Assembly: GCA_022885665.1 (NCBI GenBank)
Contig: JAGQDJ010000041.1
Coordinates: 1 to 64,000 of the forward strand
Direction of reading: 5' to 3'
Source of the DNA: Triops longicaudatus
Taxonomy: Eukaryota > Arthropoda > Branchiopoda > Notostraca > Triopsidae
Length of the DNA stretch: 64,000 nt
A program made the translations under genes and the position numbers. A model generated the notes under the pieces. It was given only the letters and a program-made list of their open reading frames with translations, was not told where the DNA came from and did no database searches. Shown piece after piece: positions 1-10,583 of the stretch (positions are counted from its first letter, which is position 1; each line of letters begins with the position of its first letter).

Positions 1-540
1 AGAAGAGTAGCCGTAGCGCTTTTAAGAATAAGAAGCAAACATGCAAAGGTAGGTTGGTGGATGAAGAGATTCAAGCTTAAAGACACAGATATTTGTGAAA
101 ATTGTAGGGAGCATACAGACACAGTAGAACACAGGTTGCTATGTTGCGCAGCATACGGATCCGAAAGAGAAAAAATGGAGGAGTAGAGTAGAACGGACAG
201 GAGTTATCTTTAACATGGTCAATGTATTAGGTTTAGGGGAAATTGAACCAGAACGACAATATAAGTTAAGAAACTGTCTAGTAGACTATATTAAAGATAC
301 TAAACTGATAGAAGTGGTGTAAGTCTGTTTACTTGTTTTCACTACTAAGAATATGAACACTAGAAAGTATATAGATTATAATATGTAGGATTATGTAGGA
401 TTAGTTCTAATATTGTGTAAAGTGGAAGGATATTACCTTTTTACCAATCATCAGAAAAATTAAACGGTCAGACAAAGTCGATAATGTGCCCGTTAGATGG
501 CACAGTTGCGACTTTAAACAGACCAACAACAACAACAAGC
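1..540 (+). mobile_element. 3' end of a decayed non-LTR retrotransposon
   Basis: Frame 1 from base 1 to the stop at 184-186 encodes about 61 residues that look like the extreme C-terminus of a LINE ORF2: a helix-rich stretch (LLRIRSKHAKVGWW), then a zinc-knuckle pattern C-x2-C-x8-H-x3/4-C (CENC...EHRLLCC), then GSERE. The sequence continues in frame 2 from about 185 to a stop at 320-322 (RVERTGVIFNM...), so a one-base frameshift has broken the ORF. A 3' UTR follows, with a two-part hairpin at 474-515 (outer arms AAAGTCG/CGACTTT, inner arms GTGCC/GGCAC) and a (CAA)5 tail at 524-538. Such 3' hairpins and short repeat tails are usual in arthropod non-LTR elements. The 5' part lies outside the window. 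I did not assign a clade. Confidence 0.8.
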
Positions 541-930
541 TATTTGACAGTTAGGTCTTGTTTCTTGTGTTATTTTCTGGTATAATCTTTTTTGAAAAAA
601 TCGAACAACACTTAAAATAATAATGTCGTAATAATGAAGAACAGCACCTGTATTTTTGTTTTGGCAGTATGGGTGATATTGCTCGTATTAGGCAAGTATA
701 CGTGTCGCTCAAAACATTTTCGGTATCATGTGTGTATATTATCATAATTAAATCCTTCTGCTTTGTGCTTTCATGAAGGTATTTCTGTAGGATACTGCTG
801 GTACTTGGAAATAAAAATACCGCGTTACAAGAATTTTATAGAATCAAATTATAAAGCCCTTACTGTTGTGGTAAATGGAAGCGGAACCGGAGGAAACTTG
901 TTTTCTTTTAATTCCCTTGTGGTTTTGCAG
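541..930. other. AT-rich non-coding stretch, likely intron or 5' flank
   Basis: No supported gene. The stretch ends in a long pyrimidine-rich tract and TTTTGCAG at 923-930, a strong splice acceptor for the first visible phosphatase exon. Open reading continues a little upstream of that acceptor but lacks an ATG and resemblance to the family. This DNA is therefore probably the end of an intron of the phosphatase gene. Confidence 0.5.
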
Positions 931-2311
931 CAGTCGTTCCAAGATATTTGCAATTTTCCGGACACTATAGAAGCAAAGCACGAAGGTATTACATTTAATT
1001 CGACCGTGATCAGTTATAGTAAAATAGTTTGCTTAGGTAAACCCATCAAGAATCTTCAACTCAAAGGTCTCATTATTTCTATAAGACATGGAGACAGAGG
1101 ACCGCTGTCACCTATGCGAAACCTTGAGACTGTCAAATGTAACTACGATTCCCCGGTACTTACTGAGTTTTCCAGATTTATTCGACACTTCTCGTTTTCT
1201 AAAGAATATACAAAAATTGCTGGCTCCTTAGCAAATATAGCCCCTTTGCCACACAAGTAAGAAATCAGCTTGTTATTAATTTCTCACCATAGGTTTATTT
1301 ATGTATTAAGGATACAACAAACGATTTTAAAGTATAACAACTAACTTAAAATTCTATAGGAAAAAATGTGATATTGGGCAACTGACATTCCAAGGTCTGG
1401 CTCAGTTGTTAAATCTGGGCCAAACACTTCGTAACGCGTACGATGATTTCCTCCAGAATGTTCCGGCCAATTCCATTTTGCTAGCATCCACACCTTATGC
1501 CCGCACGCTGCAATCGTTATGGGCGTTAGTGTATTCCCTTTGGAATGGAGATGGTTCTTTTATGAAGCAGTTGAAAGTGGAAAATGGAGTTAACGTTCAA
1601 TATTGTGGTCATTTTTGCACATGTCCTCGGGCCAACAAATTAGAAAAGCAGTTCAACCAAGAGCTCTACCGGTATGCTCACCTTAACAGAACATTAGTAG
1701 ACCAATTTTTGAAAATAGGGCAAATTGCCCTGCCGGGTCGCTCATCGTCGGATCAGTCAAATGCTCACGTACTTAAAGATATTATACTAACTTACGTTTG
1801 CCATTCCTCTCCTTTTCCGTGCGACGAGAAGCACGTTTGCGTTACTCAAGCGGATGTTAACTCACTAGCTAAATATTTTGAAGCGGAAAAGTTTTTTTAT
1901 TTGAAAAATGCAGCCCTACGGTCAGCTTCGTATCTTAGAGCCTACGGGTTCTTACGTTCTTTGGTCTCACAACTTACAGATATGGTAAATAACAAAGGAC
2001 CCCGAGTGATCGTGTACGCTGCTCATGATAAAACACTATTTACACTGTTGCATGCGTTGGGCCTTTCTGACGGGTCTTTGCCCAAGTATGCTGCCAGGCT
2101 AGTTTGGGAACTATGGGAAGATGGTGAACCGCCTAAACCAAAGTACTTTATACGATTTTTGTTCAACGGTGAAAATATCAGTTACCTATTCTGCCAATCA
2201 ACGTTTGACCCCGACGGGATGTGCGAACTTGGATTACTTCAGCAATACGTGGATAGTTTGCTAATGGAACAATTTAACGCACAAAGTTTTCAGGAAGCAT
2301 GCGCGGGTTGA
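931..2311 (+). CDS. PXYLP1: 2-phosphoxylose phosphatase (histidine acid phosphatase), 3' exons
   Basis: Two coding exons, 931-1256 and 1360-2311, joined in phase 2 across a 103-bp GT-AG intron, encode the last 425 residues. The protein resembles vertebrate PXYLP1, a Golgi type II membrane enzyme that removes the 2-phosphate from xylose in the glycosaminoglycan linkage region. Visible signatures are the RHGDRGP histidine-phosphatase nucleophile motif (near 1086-1106), the family block CGHFCTCPRANKLEK, CHSSPFPC, and the second catalytic motif YAAHDKTL followed by HALGLSDGSLPKYAARLVWE. Human PXYLP1 has 480 residues, so roughly the first 55, including the membrane anchor, are missing and must come from an exon further upstream. 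The exon start at 931 is chosen because a strong acceptor precedes it and homology begins just after. An in-frame extension to 763 exists but has no ATG. A poly(A) signal lies 80 bp after the stop. Family assignment is secure; enzymatic activity is inferred. Confidence 0.93.
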
Positions 2312-2392
2312 ATGTTCTTTGAATCACTATACCGTTATTATAAACTGTGAACATGATGTGATTTCTAGTCTCGTAATAGCCTCTTGATAGCG

Positions 2393-2398
2393 AATAAA
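2393..2398 (+). terminator. Poly(A) signal of the phosphatase gene
   Basis: AATAAA lies 82 bp downstream of the phosphatase stop codon on the same strand. It is the first canonical signal after the gene. Confidence 0.65.
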
Positions 2399-2783
2399 AA
2401 ATGTCAAAAATAAATTGTTCTGAAAGTTATGTTAACCCCGTGTACCAAGTTCCAAATCAATATGAGAAAACATCCATGAATGTCGTAACGTTTTGCAAGA
2501 GTACTATAGGACAAAAATGTTTTCATCATGAAGCGAGGCTTCTCTCGAGTGACGTTTTTTTTCATTTCAGACCGTCTTTAGTCTATTTAGTTATCTTTTG
2601 CTTGGTTAAGAGGGAAATTGTAAAAAATAAGCTACAAAACGAACCATAAATACCAGAATTACATGTAATCAAATTTCAAATAAAAACAAACACCTAGTCA
2701 CACCATGAAATCTTATGACCCTGGTCCTCTGTTAAAGCATCGAATAAATTGCGGAATGGTGCCGAACAACGTGGAAGACAGAT

Positions 2784-2911
2784 GCCGAGTTTCCACTGAG
2801 AAGCTATGCGAGTCAAATTGCAAGAGCATCAACCCCATTTGACTTAACATCTTTGTCCGAGTCAACTCATACTCGTATGACTTCTACAACTCGTAAGTGG
2901 AAACAGTGTCG
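2784..2911. repeat. Possible foldback/MITE with GTTTCCACT termini
   Basis: GTTTCCACT at 2789-2797 is followed at 2896-2904 by AGTGGAAAC, its exact reverse complement, and sequence inside both arms is loosely complementary for about 25 bp. The same core occurs in the termini of the clearer element at 28561-28788 and singly near 51327. No target-site duplication was recognised. Confidence 0.3.
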
Positions 2912-2930
2912 CGCAATGCATACGCTACTG

Positions 2931-2938
2931 TGACGTCA
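2931..2938. promoter_or_regulatory. CRE-like palindrome upstream of MED14
   Basis: TGACGTCA, the full CREB/ATF consensus, lies 187 bp upstream of the MED14 ATG, a plausible promoter distance. Identical octamers occur at 10074-10081 and at 17339-17346, the latter upstream of the MID1IP1-family gene. Function is inferred from the motif only. Confidence 0.35.
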
Positions 2939-3124
2939 CAAGAAAGCTGTGCGCTGAACGGTGCTTCGCTGTTCAGTTGCTTAGAGCAACTAAACAATAT
3001 CTGGCCAAGGAAATGTATTATCGAGTTTGTTTATGATCGCTGATGTGAACACTTGCTATAGTATTCTTTCATTTCGGCATGGTTTAAACTTGTCTGACTT
3101 TTAGAATATCACCAGGCCATATAA

Positions 3125-6100
3125 ATGGCCCCATTGCCTCAACCTTTGGAATCACACGGCCCAAATTCCGCGGGAGCCATGGCTTCTGTTGGGGGTGGAG
3201 GTGGTCCAACCATCTCACTAGCAATGCTGATGGATTTTATAATTCAGCGCACTTATCACGAGTTGACCGTTTTGGCAGAACTTTTGCCCCGCAAGACAGA
3301 TATGGAGAGAAAGATAGAAATATTCCAGTTCGCTGCTAGGACACGACAGCTCTTCATTCGGCTGCTTGCTTTAGTGAAATGGGCCAATAGTGTCTCCAAA
3401 GTTGAAAAGTCTTCGGTAACATTACACCCCTTATTATAAATAATCTTTTTATTTTCGATTTTGCTTACCGGGATTTTTGTAGACTATTATGGCATTCCTT
3501 GATAAGCAATCAATGGTCTTCGTGGAAACCGCAGATGCATTGTCGCGAATGGCGCGTGAAACTTTGGTTCATGCCAGGCTTCCCAACTTCCATTTGCCAG
3601 CGGCCGTAGAAGTCCTGACCACTGGCAGCTATTCACGACTACCCCTATGTATACGTGTAAGGCAAACTTATTTACGTGTTTTTCCTTTTTATTAGTAGCA
3701 TTTCTTTATTAGGAAAAAATAATTCCTCCCGATGCAATCACGCCAGCAGAAAAACGTAGCACTTTACTACGCCTCAACCAAGTGATAGAGCATCGTTTGG
3801 TAACCAACCCACTACCGCCCCAAATGAGGAATTTGCGAATAGAAAATGGAAGAGTGAGATTCATCGTCGAACACGAATTTGAAGTCTTCTTGACAGTTAT
3901 GGGAGATGATCCTAATATTCCATGGCGTTTACTTGAAATAGATTTTCTAGTTGAAGACAAAGAAACTGGAGGTAACATTTCTTTGCCTTTTAACTGTCAA
4001 TGACCCGTCTGACTACATATATTGAATGTTGAATGTTGTGAGCTCTTCTCAGCTTAGTCAGAGAATGAAAATTTGTGCAATGAAATTAATCTCCCGTTAA
4101 TGTTTAAAAATTCTCAGCTATGCATTAAGGAAAACAAAAAATATTAAAAAAGGGTGGGTTCTAACTTGTTTTATGCTTTTTCAAGATGGTAAAGCGCTGG
4201 TCCATTCGTTGCAAATTCATTACATTCATCAGTTGGTGCAGACACGTCTTATCGATCATCCTCAACCACTGGCAGAGTTGTATGCCGTTCTGCACCATTT
4301 TTGCCAGTCACTTCAGTTAGAAGTATGCAAAGACTCCGAATTCTCTTATGAATTATGAAGTAATATCGGTTGTTATAGGTGCTGCATTCTCAAACTATGC
4401 GGCTATGCCAAGACCGGCTGGGTGATATGGTGCGCGTTGATGAATACGTCCCTGCAAAACAGCTTACGGTGTCATATTGGCGCGAGTTGGCCAATCGTGA
4501 GCTTAAATCCGATCTTGGGTATCGTTTGACTATCCACGTAGATGCTCACGACCCGAGTCGTCTCTTGATGGTGGCTCATCACCCTCCTTTAGCTTCCAAA
4601 GTAAAAGAATAATGTCAATTCTTATTCTTTGTGTGGTGTCACACGTGTCATTCTCTAAAAATTATTGTTATCCTTTTTGTCTTGTTTTCGGGGAAAACGA
4701 AGGATTCAGAACAGGCAGAAAAGGCAATTCGATCTGATCATCTATCTATGGAGAAACTTCTTATCCATACGATTCATATGCGTGCCAAGAGCAAGTTGAC
4801 AGAGCTGAAGCAAGAACTGCAAACTAAACTGGGAAACGATATTGAATGTAACCGATACTTTTTATTTGAAAACGTGTTGGCATACTAATCCTGATTACGT
4901 AGGCTTAGTGCAAGGCTCGCCGGCTGTGTTACACGTGCCAATTTTGCAGCCTTGCCTGAGATCAGAGCAGCTGCTCATCACCGTTGATAGCCATACGGGA
5001 CATTTACAAGCCCATTTTCCTCAAGATGATCCGCCAACTAATCTGATGAACGATTTGAACAACGCACTGAACAATAATCGCACGCAGTTTGATACGTATG
5101 TTTCCGAGTTGCGATTTTGGATTGTTCAGAAACGTTGCGAAAAAACGCTACAGCACTTACCTGTTGCGTCGTATGATAAACTTCCTTTGCTCATGGGTGC
5201 GGATCACAGATTCACAAAATTGGAAAAACACAGACTCATGCTTCGTCTTCATAAGCATCCTAACACTGTCCTCGTACGTCGGAACTTAATTGTGTAGTTA
5301 GATTTCCTATTGTATTGTCTTTGTGCCTTGTAGGTCGTCGAGTTTAAAGATAAGCCCAACTGCCCCTGTGAGGTAACTTTCGCATACCACCTCATCACAG
5401 TTCGTCCTTGCTCGATAGAAGACGATCCCCAGGATGAATCGCCCCAATCAGACCTTCCCAAAATGTACTTACGTGTGTTACATATGATTGATTTGGATGC
5501 ATTTCTGCTTACGCACGGACCCTTCACGTCTGTCGATGGTAACGCTACGGATTTTTATTATAGTGTTTAAGGCGTTAACTTCCTCCTTGAGTAAAATGAT
5601 TATGAATAGACGAATTATAGAAAACATGAAAATGAAGGATGTGTATTTTTTTTGGAAGCGTTTTGTAAGCGTTAAAATTGAATCGTTGTGTTGCTCCTAA
5701 TTGCTGTATATTTATTTTGTTTAGCTGATTATTTATTTGCTAATTTTTGTTTTCGTTTGTGAAACGTGAGCTAACGTATGTATTATTATTATTGTATTTA
5801 ATTACATCAGGTCAAGACGCGTCAGAGAAAATTCTGGGCAAGCGAAAGGTTGGTACCGGAACTAAAGTGGAGCCGACGGCGAAGAAGAGTCGCTGTCCAT
5901 CGTATATCTTCCCTGATTTGGCCCACGTAGTCGCGCTGTGCGATGAACGCATTTCTTTTGCTGCTTTAGCAGCCGAGGTATGCAAAAGTTTCCCAATGTC
6001 GAATCGGTTGTAGATTTTTTATTTGGCCTTTAGTTAACAGAGAAAGAAATTCTGCACCAAGGATTATCAGTTGAAGCTCCAGGTACAAACTTAGCCCTCA

Positions 6101-9100
6101 AGGTCATGCAGATGTCCAATGTCGAAGGCATAGATCGCTCCACCATGATACTTTTGCAGAAGACGTTGTTGTCGCTCACGTTCCGCATGCACTGCAAAGG
6201 AGCCCGTGCGTGGATTGCCGAGTTGCTTTTCTGTGGCACTCCGGTCCCTACCGTCGCCCCAACAGAACAAAGTATGTTGGAAGTAAGAAGCTTAATGAGA
6301 ACTTAACACAATGTTCGTTTTCAGGCAAACGTTTTCCTGTGTATTTAACGTACGAGATGAACAACGCCAGTGAAATGGCACGCACAGTCGAAGCTTTGAT
6401 TCAAGATTGGACACAAATTGCGCATTTGTTTGCTATAGTGGCAGATTTTGCTGACTACTTTAAACAGGGTATGATAAAAATTCTCTGCTGTCGTATAGGG
6501 CTCCATAATTCTAAAATTTTGTAGAAAGAAATGGTTTGTCGAGCATGGTCACGGTCAAATCCTATAACTACCGTCGATTAGTACTTGCCTATGGCGTCGG
6601 CAGTACAGCAACTGCCATAGTGGCTTGGAAAGCTTCTGAAAAGAGATTCTCTGTGCAATTTGGTACAATTTCATGAAAAAGTATTCTATTTGGATTAACA
6701 CAAGTCATGATAGGCTCAACGACGCAACAACGCAATCCACATTGTTTGTTGAAGGAACAGTTGGAATTGTTTCTAAACCAACGCAAGAATTTGAGTTACT
6801 TCATACGAGTCTTGCATGAAACGTATCAACCATTGACCTCCCTTAGCAAATTGTCTTATTTACCTCAATTAGGCACGATAACAGGGGTAAGAGTCATTTA
6901 AGAAATTTTTAAAATAGTTTATATTGCTGTGCTTTTTGTAGCGTGTAATGCAACCCGTATTAACCTTTACGTTGCTGCCCCAATCGCCTTCACACGTCCG
7001 ACTAGCGTACCAGAACATGTATTGTCTCGATATTCACATCAGAGGTGATGGTCTGGTATCCATTCGTGATGGAGCCTACAGTCTCTTCGATAAGAGCAAA
7101 GTTATCGAAGAGTTCTCACCTACCCAAGGCTTAAAAGTAACGTTTACTTTTTTCTTTTTTTTTTTTCTGGCGTGAACTTTTAGATAGCTGTATACATCAG
7201 GTCACAACTTTTATACGAAAAGGGCACAACTTTTACCTTATTGTTGTATACACATGTCCTTGAATTCAAGTCGTACTTTTGACGTTTGGAACGAATTTTG
7301 ACTATTTTTATATAATTATGTATTATGTCTATTCGGAATTTAATTTTGATTCTAAATTTTACGTTCTTTGGCTAACTTATTCACTTTTTTATTGTTCTTC
7401 GTATAAGTAATTTTCGCTCTGTTGTTACATGTATGAGCAAATTTTTTATACATTAAATTAACCATAACATTATAAGCTGTAGCTTTTCGTATCATTTTTA
7501 GAGATTAGTTTGATTTTCCAGTAACTAATTTTTGTGTATTTTAAGGCATTTTTGTCAAAATACGTGACAGAGACATCGATATTACGGCGACGATCACAGT
7601 CTGAAGATGACCACCCTCCATCGCCAGTTACTTTGGAAGCTATAGCGGATGCGGGTATGGGCAATGGTATTGGAGGCAGAGATGGTCGCTTCCATCCCCC
7701 TATGACTCCTCCCCCTATGAGTAGTAATCCCAACACCCCCGCCAGCGATATGAACAGTGTTTCGCAGGTAACCCTGTTTGTTAAATAATTCTGTCCTTTA
7801 ACGAGTTTCGATCCCGGTACACTTAGGCAAACCATTTTGGTACCAGTCCTGCAGCAGTGTCGTTTCCGTTGCCATCTCCGCCCTCTTTGTCTTCCGCCAT
7901 CAACCCCTCCCCTTCGACTCTTCCTCATCCTTCACCCAATCCCAACTCGTTCTTGAACTCTCCTTTAAACGCACTCCACGCCCCCAGTCCGGCCAACATG
8001 CTTCCGACACCGTCCCCTAATCCTAATTCGGTAGGAACTCCGAGCTCCTCCCAACCAATGCAGGTGGGGCACTCGCCAGTCTCAGCTTTCCTACAGCATG
8101 TAGAAAACAGCCCGTTTCCGAGTAGCTTGGCGTCCCCTGCACCACCGGCTTGGCCTAATTCACCTTCGGTACCCCGGCCTTCGCCCAGAGGAGCACCTAC
8201 GCCTCATTCGATGCCTTCTCTCCCACCACCGACCCATTCAGTAGCGCGGGTGCTCCCTCAGCGTTCTTGGGCAGGGGCAATTCCTACTTTGTTATCTCAG
8301 TCTTCCTTTGACACTTTGTGCACCCCCGCTGCGTTGAATATGGAAGAAAATGAACCGGCCAGCAGCAAGTTGTCGCCCTTAGAGAGGTTCCTGGGATGTG
8401 TGTATATGCGACGACAGTTGCAGCGTGTCATCCAAGAAGAAGACTTTGTAAGTGTTGTCATTTTTTCGTTTATCCTTTCAGTTCATCCAAGCGTTATAGT
8501 AATCTCCTTGTTTCCAGTTGACAGCCGTCCCATGCAGTGAACCCGGGTCTATTCAGTTTCGGTGCGAAACACTGCAAGGCCGAGTTTGGGTTAACTTACA
8601 ACATTTACAGAGCTTGCACCTTAAGTTAACGCCTACTCCGGAGTTTAAGGACCAGTGGACTATGGAAGAGCTTCAGGTAAACTTTGAAATTCGAAACAAA
8701 TAAATCAAAGAGGGAACATAAGCATATTCCTCTTTCCTTCAGATTATAGAAAAGTTCTACGAAACACGAGTAATGGCACCGCCGTACAAACCATATGCAG
8801 TCGTTGCATTTGGCAAATTGATTAACGTACCCTTCCGCATTTTGCGAGATTTGGTACAAATTATGCGTGTAGATTTGGTAAAATTACTTACAAACCCTCT
8901 TTATACCAGTTTGTAATAACTTAAATTTTCTAGTTCCCAGCTTTAATTCACCAGCAGAATTGGAAGTGGACCCTAAATTTATATTTAATTGTACCTCCAT
9001 CAGCGAGTCCTATTGTTCCAATTGGGATGAATGCTGTCTTGACGGCGAAGAACAAAGTTCTGTTTTTTGTAAGTTTTTGTTATAACGGTAACACGTCGTG

Positions 9101-9738
9101 GCAAAGCGTAGTTTCACTTATGTTTTAATAAATATTTTAGCTGCATTTAAGAAGGATTGGAATGAGCGTTGACACAGAAGGGGCGTCTTTGGTGTTACCT
9201 TTGGTCTACGACATTGGTACAAATGTGACGCAGTTGGCGGAGCGACGAGATACGTCGCAAACTGGAGGAATGGGACCGCCTTCCCATGCAAACCCGGCAG
9301 TACACGCAGCAGCCCAGATGCTGAAACGTTACGCCGAGTATTTGAACATGCAGCAAACAGGAGAATGCTCGATCTTCCCAGCCGTGCGCGAACTTTTAGC
9401 CAATCTTGCCTTACCGAACGAACAGCAGCCCATGATGCAAATGAACATGGGTAACATGGGAAATAATATGGGTCCACAAAACATGGCACCCATGCCTATG
9501 CAGGTAACCTATTTTGTAAATTTCGTTTTCTTAACTGATTGTTTTCAGACTTTCTTTTGTAAATTTATTTTTGCAGTTCAAGTGTATTTTTGTTTCTTAT
9601 TTATTTATATTTCTTGCATTGTAGAACCAGGGAAACCCTATTATGGGGATGCAGCAAACAGGCATGCAAATGCCAGTCCAAATGCCCATGCAGAGTCCTT
9701 ACGGGGGACAGGGAATGGGGTCTAATATGATGCAGTGA
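3125..9738 (+). CDS. MED14: Mediator complex subunit 14, complete, 21 exons
   Basis: MED14 is the backbone subunit linking the Mediator head, middle and tail modules in RNA polymerase II transcription. Exons: 3125-3415, 3483-3656, 3713-3971, 4186-4322, 4379-4600, 4703-4847, 4903-5273, 5334-5538, 5811-5977, 6034-6271, 6325-6468, 6525-6662, 6714-6886, 6942-7136, 7546-7767, 7827-8447, 8518-8676, 8743-8877, 8934-9068, 9141-9503 and 9625-9738. They sum to 4608 nt, an open frame of 1535 residues (human: 1454). All introns are GT-AG. Family blocks in order are LMDFIIQRTYHELTVLAELL (35-54), RTRQLFIRLLALVKWAN (72-88), VLTTGSYSRLP, VMGDDPNIPWRLLEI, HQLVQTRL, NMYCLDIHIRGDGLV with IRDGAYSLFD, and LPQRSWAGAIPTLL. 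Residues about 978-1175 form a Pro/Ser-rich linker as in other animals. The C-terminus is unusually methionine-rich. The start is the first ATG and begins MAP as in human. Small shifts at individual splice sites are possible. Confidence 0.97.
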
Positions 9739-9778
9739 TTTGTTATGGCATGTCTGACGTTACGGAAGAAGAATCACG

Positions 9779-9784
9779 AATAAA
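9779..9784 (+). terminator. Poly(A) signal of MED14
   Basis: AATAAA begins 41 bp after the MED14 stop codon and is followed by a T/G-rich stretch (TTGTTTACGTGTGTG), the usual arrangement of a cleavage and polyadenylation site. Confidence 0.75.
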
Positions 9785-10306
9785 ATTGTTTACGTGTGTG
9801 AAAAAAATTGCTACGTTTTATTAAATAAGTCTTCTTTGCGTTTCGGACTTAGCAGCAGTTTAATTAAAGCTAGTGCGAATACAATTTAGAATACTCGCAC
9901 TCATTCATGCTGTTTATATTTTTTTTTCTAACGCTTTTATTCGTCAGCGTATAAATGCGTACAATATATCCTTACATGACTGTCAACCCGGGATTCCATG
10001 TATACACAAAGTACAGAGCCACTCTCTTCCGTTTCTACTATTCTTCTGTTAACTTTACTGTCTGCATTGTCGATGACGTCAGAGTTGCACAATTTATGGA
10101 GGACAGGTGAAACGATTAAGTGTCTTTTTGATAGATTGAATAGTTGGCATTAATTGAATGCTTGACACATCTCTCAGGTTATAAGGTTTTATTACATTCC
10201 AGTGTTATCCCTAGTGTTATGTAAACTAAGTATATGTTAACGTTACATTATATAATAACGATTCCATACGGTACGAGTCCGGTTGTGTGTTTTCGTTTGA
10301 CCACTA

Positions 10307-10583
10307 CAGTAGAACTCTAAATTTTTTCAACCGGTCAGGACCGAAAGGTAGTTGACAAGTCTTATTATCGAGACAAATTTTAGAGAATTCGTGAGTCGAA
10401 GGGTAGTCGAACATAAATTAATTTTATACCTTAATTACACTTTATTGGGACCACTAAGTGGAAATTTCGTACTATCCGTGACCAAATGCTTCAAAAATGA
10501 AGGTAGGAACGAAAAAAAAAATGGAAGACGGTTGACATGATTGGGTTTCCATAATCAGGGTTGTCAACATTGGAGTTATACTG
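10307..10583. mobile_element. pogo/Tigger-like MITE, copy A
   Basis: A 277-bp element begins CAGTAGAACTC and ends with the reverse complement of CAGTATAACTCCAA. It is flanked on both sides by TA (10305-10306 and 10584-10585), the target-site duplication of Tc1/mariner/pogo elements. Shared internal motifs (GACCGAAAGGTAGTTGACAA here, GATCGAAGAGTAGTTAACAA there) relate it to the element at 24901-25209. It encodes no protein. Confidence 0.75.

Larger units (their letters stand above)
2399..3124 (+). other. Intergenic region and probable MED14 promoter
   Basis: This 0.7-kb gap separates the phosphatase poly(A) signal from the MED14 start codon. An 82-codon ORF at 2401-2649 has no recognisable features and is probably chance. 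The gap holds a possible small foldback element (2784-2911) and a perfect CRE palindrome (2931-2938). No TATA box stands out. A CAG just before the MED14 ATG (3114-3116) leaves open a 5' UTR intron. Confidence 0.5.

Noticed and set aside
2401..2649. 82-codon ORF after the phosphatase gene
   Set aside because: It starts right after the poly(A) signal, has no domain, and its composition is what AT-rich non-coding DNA gives.
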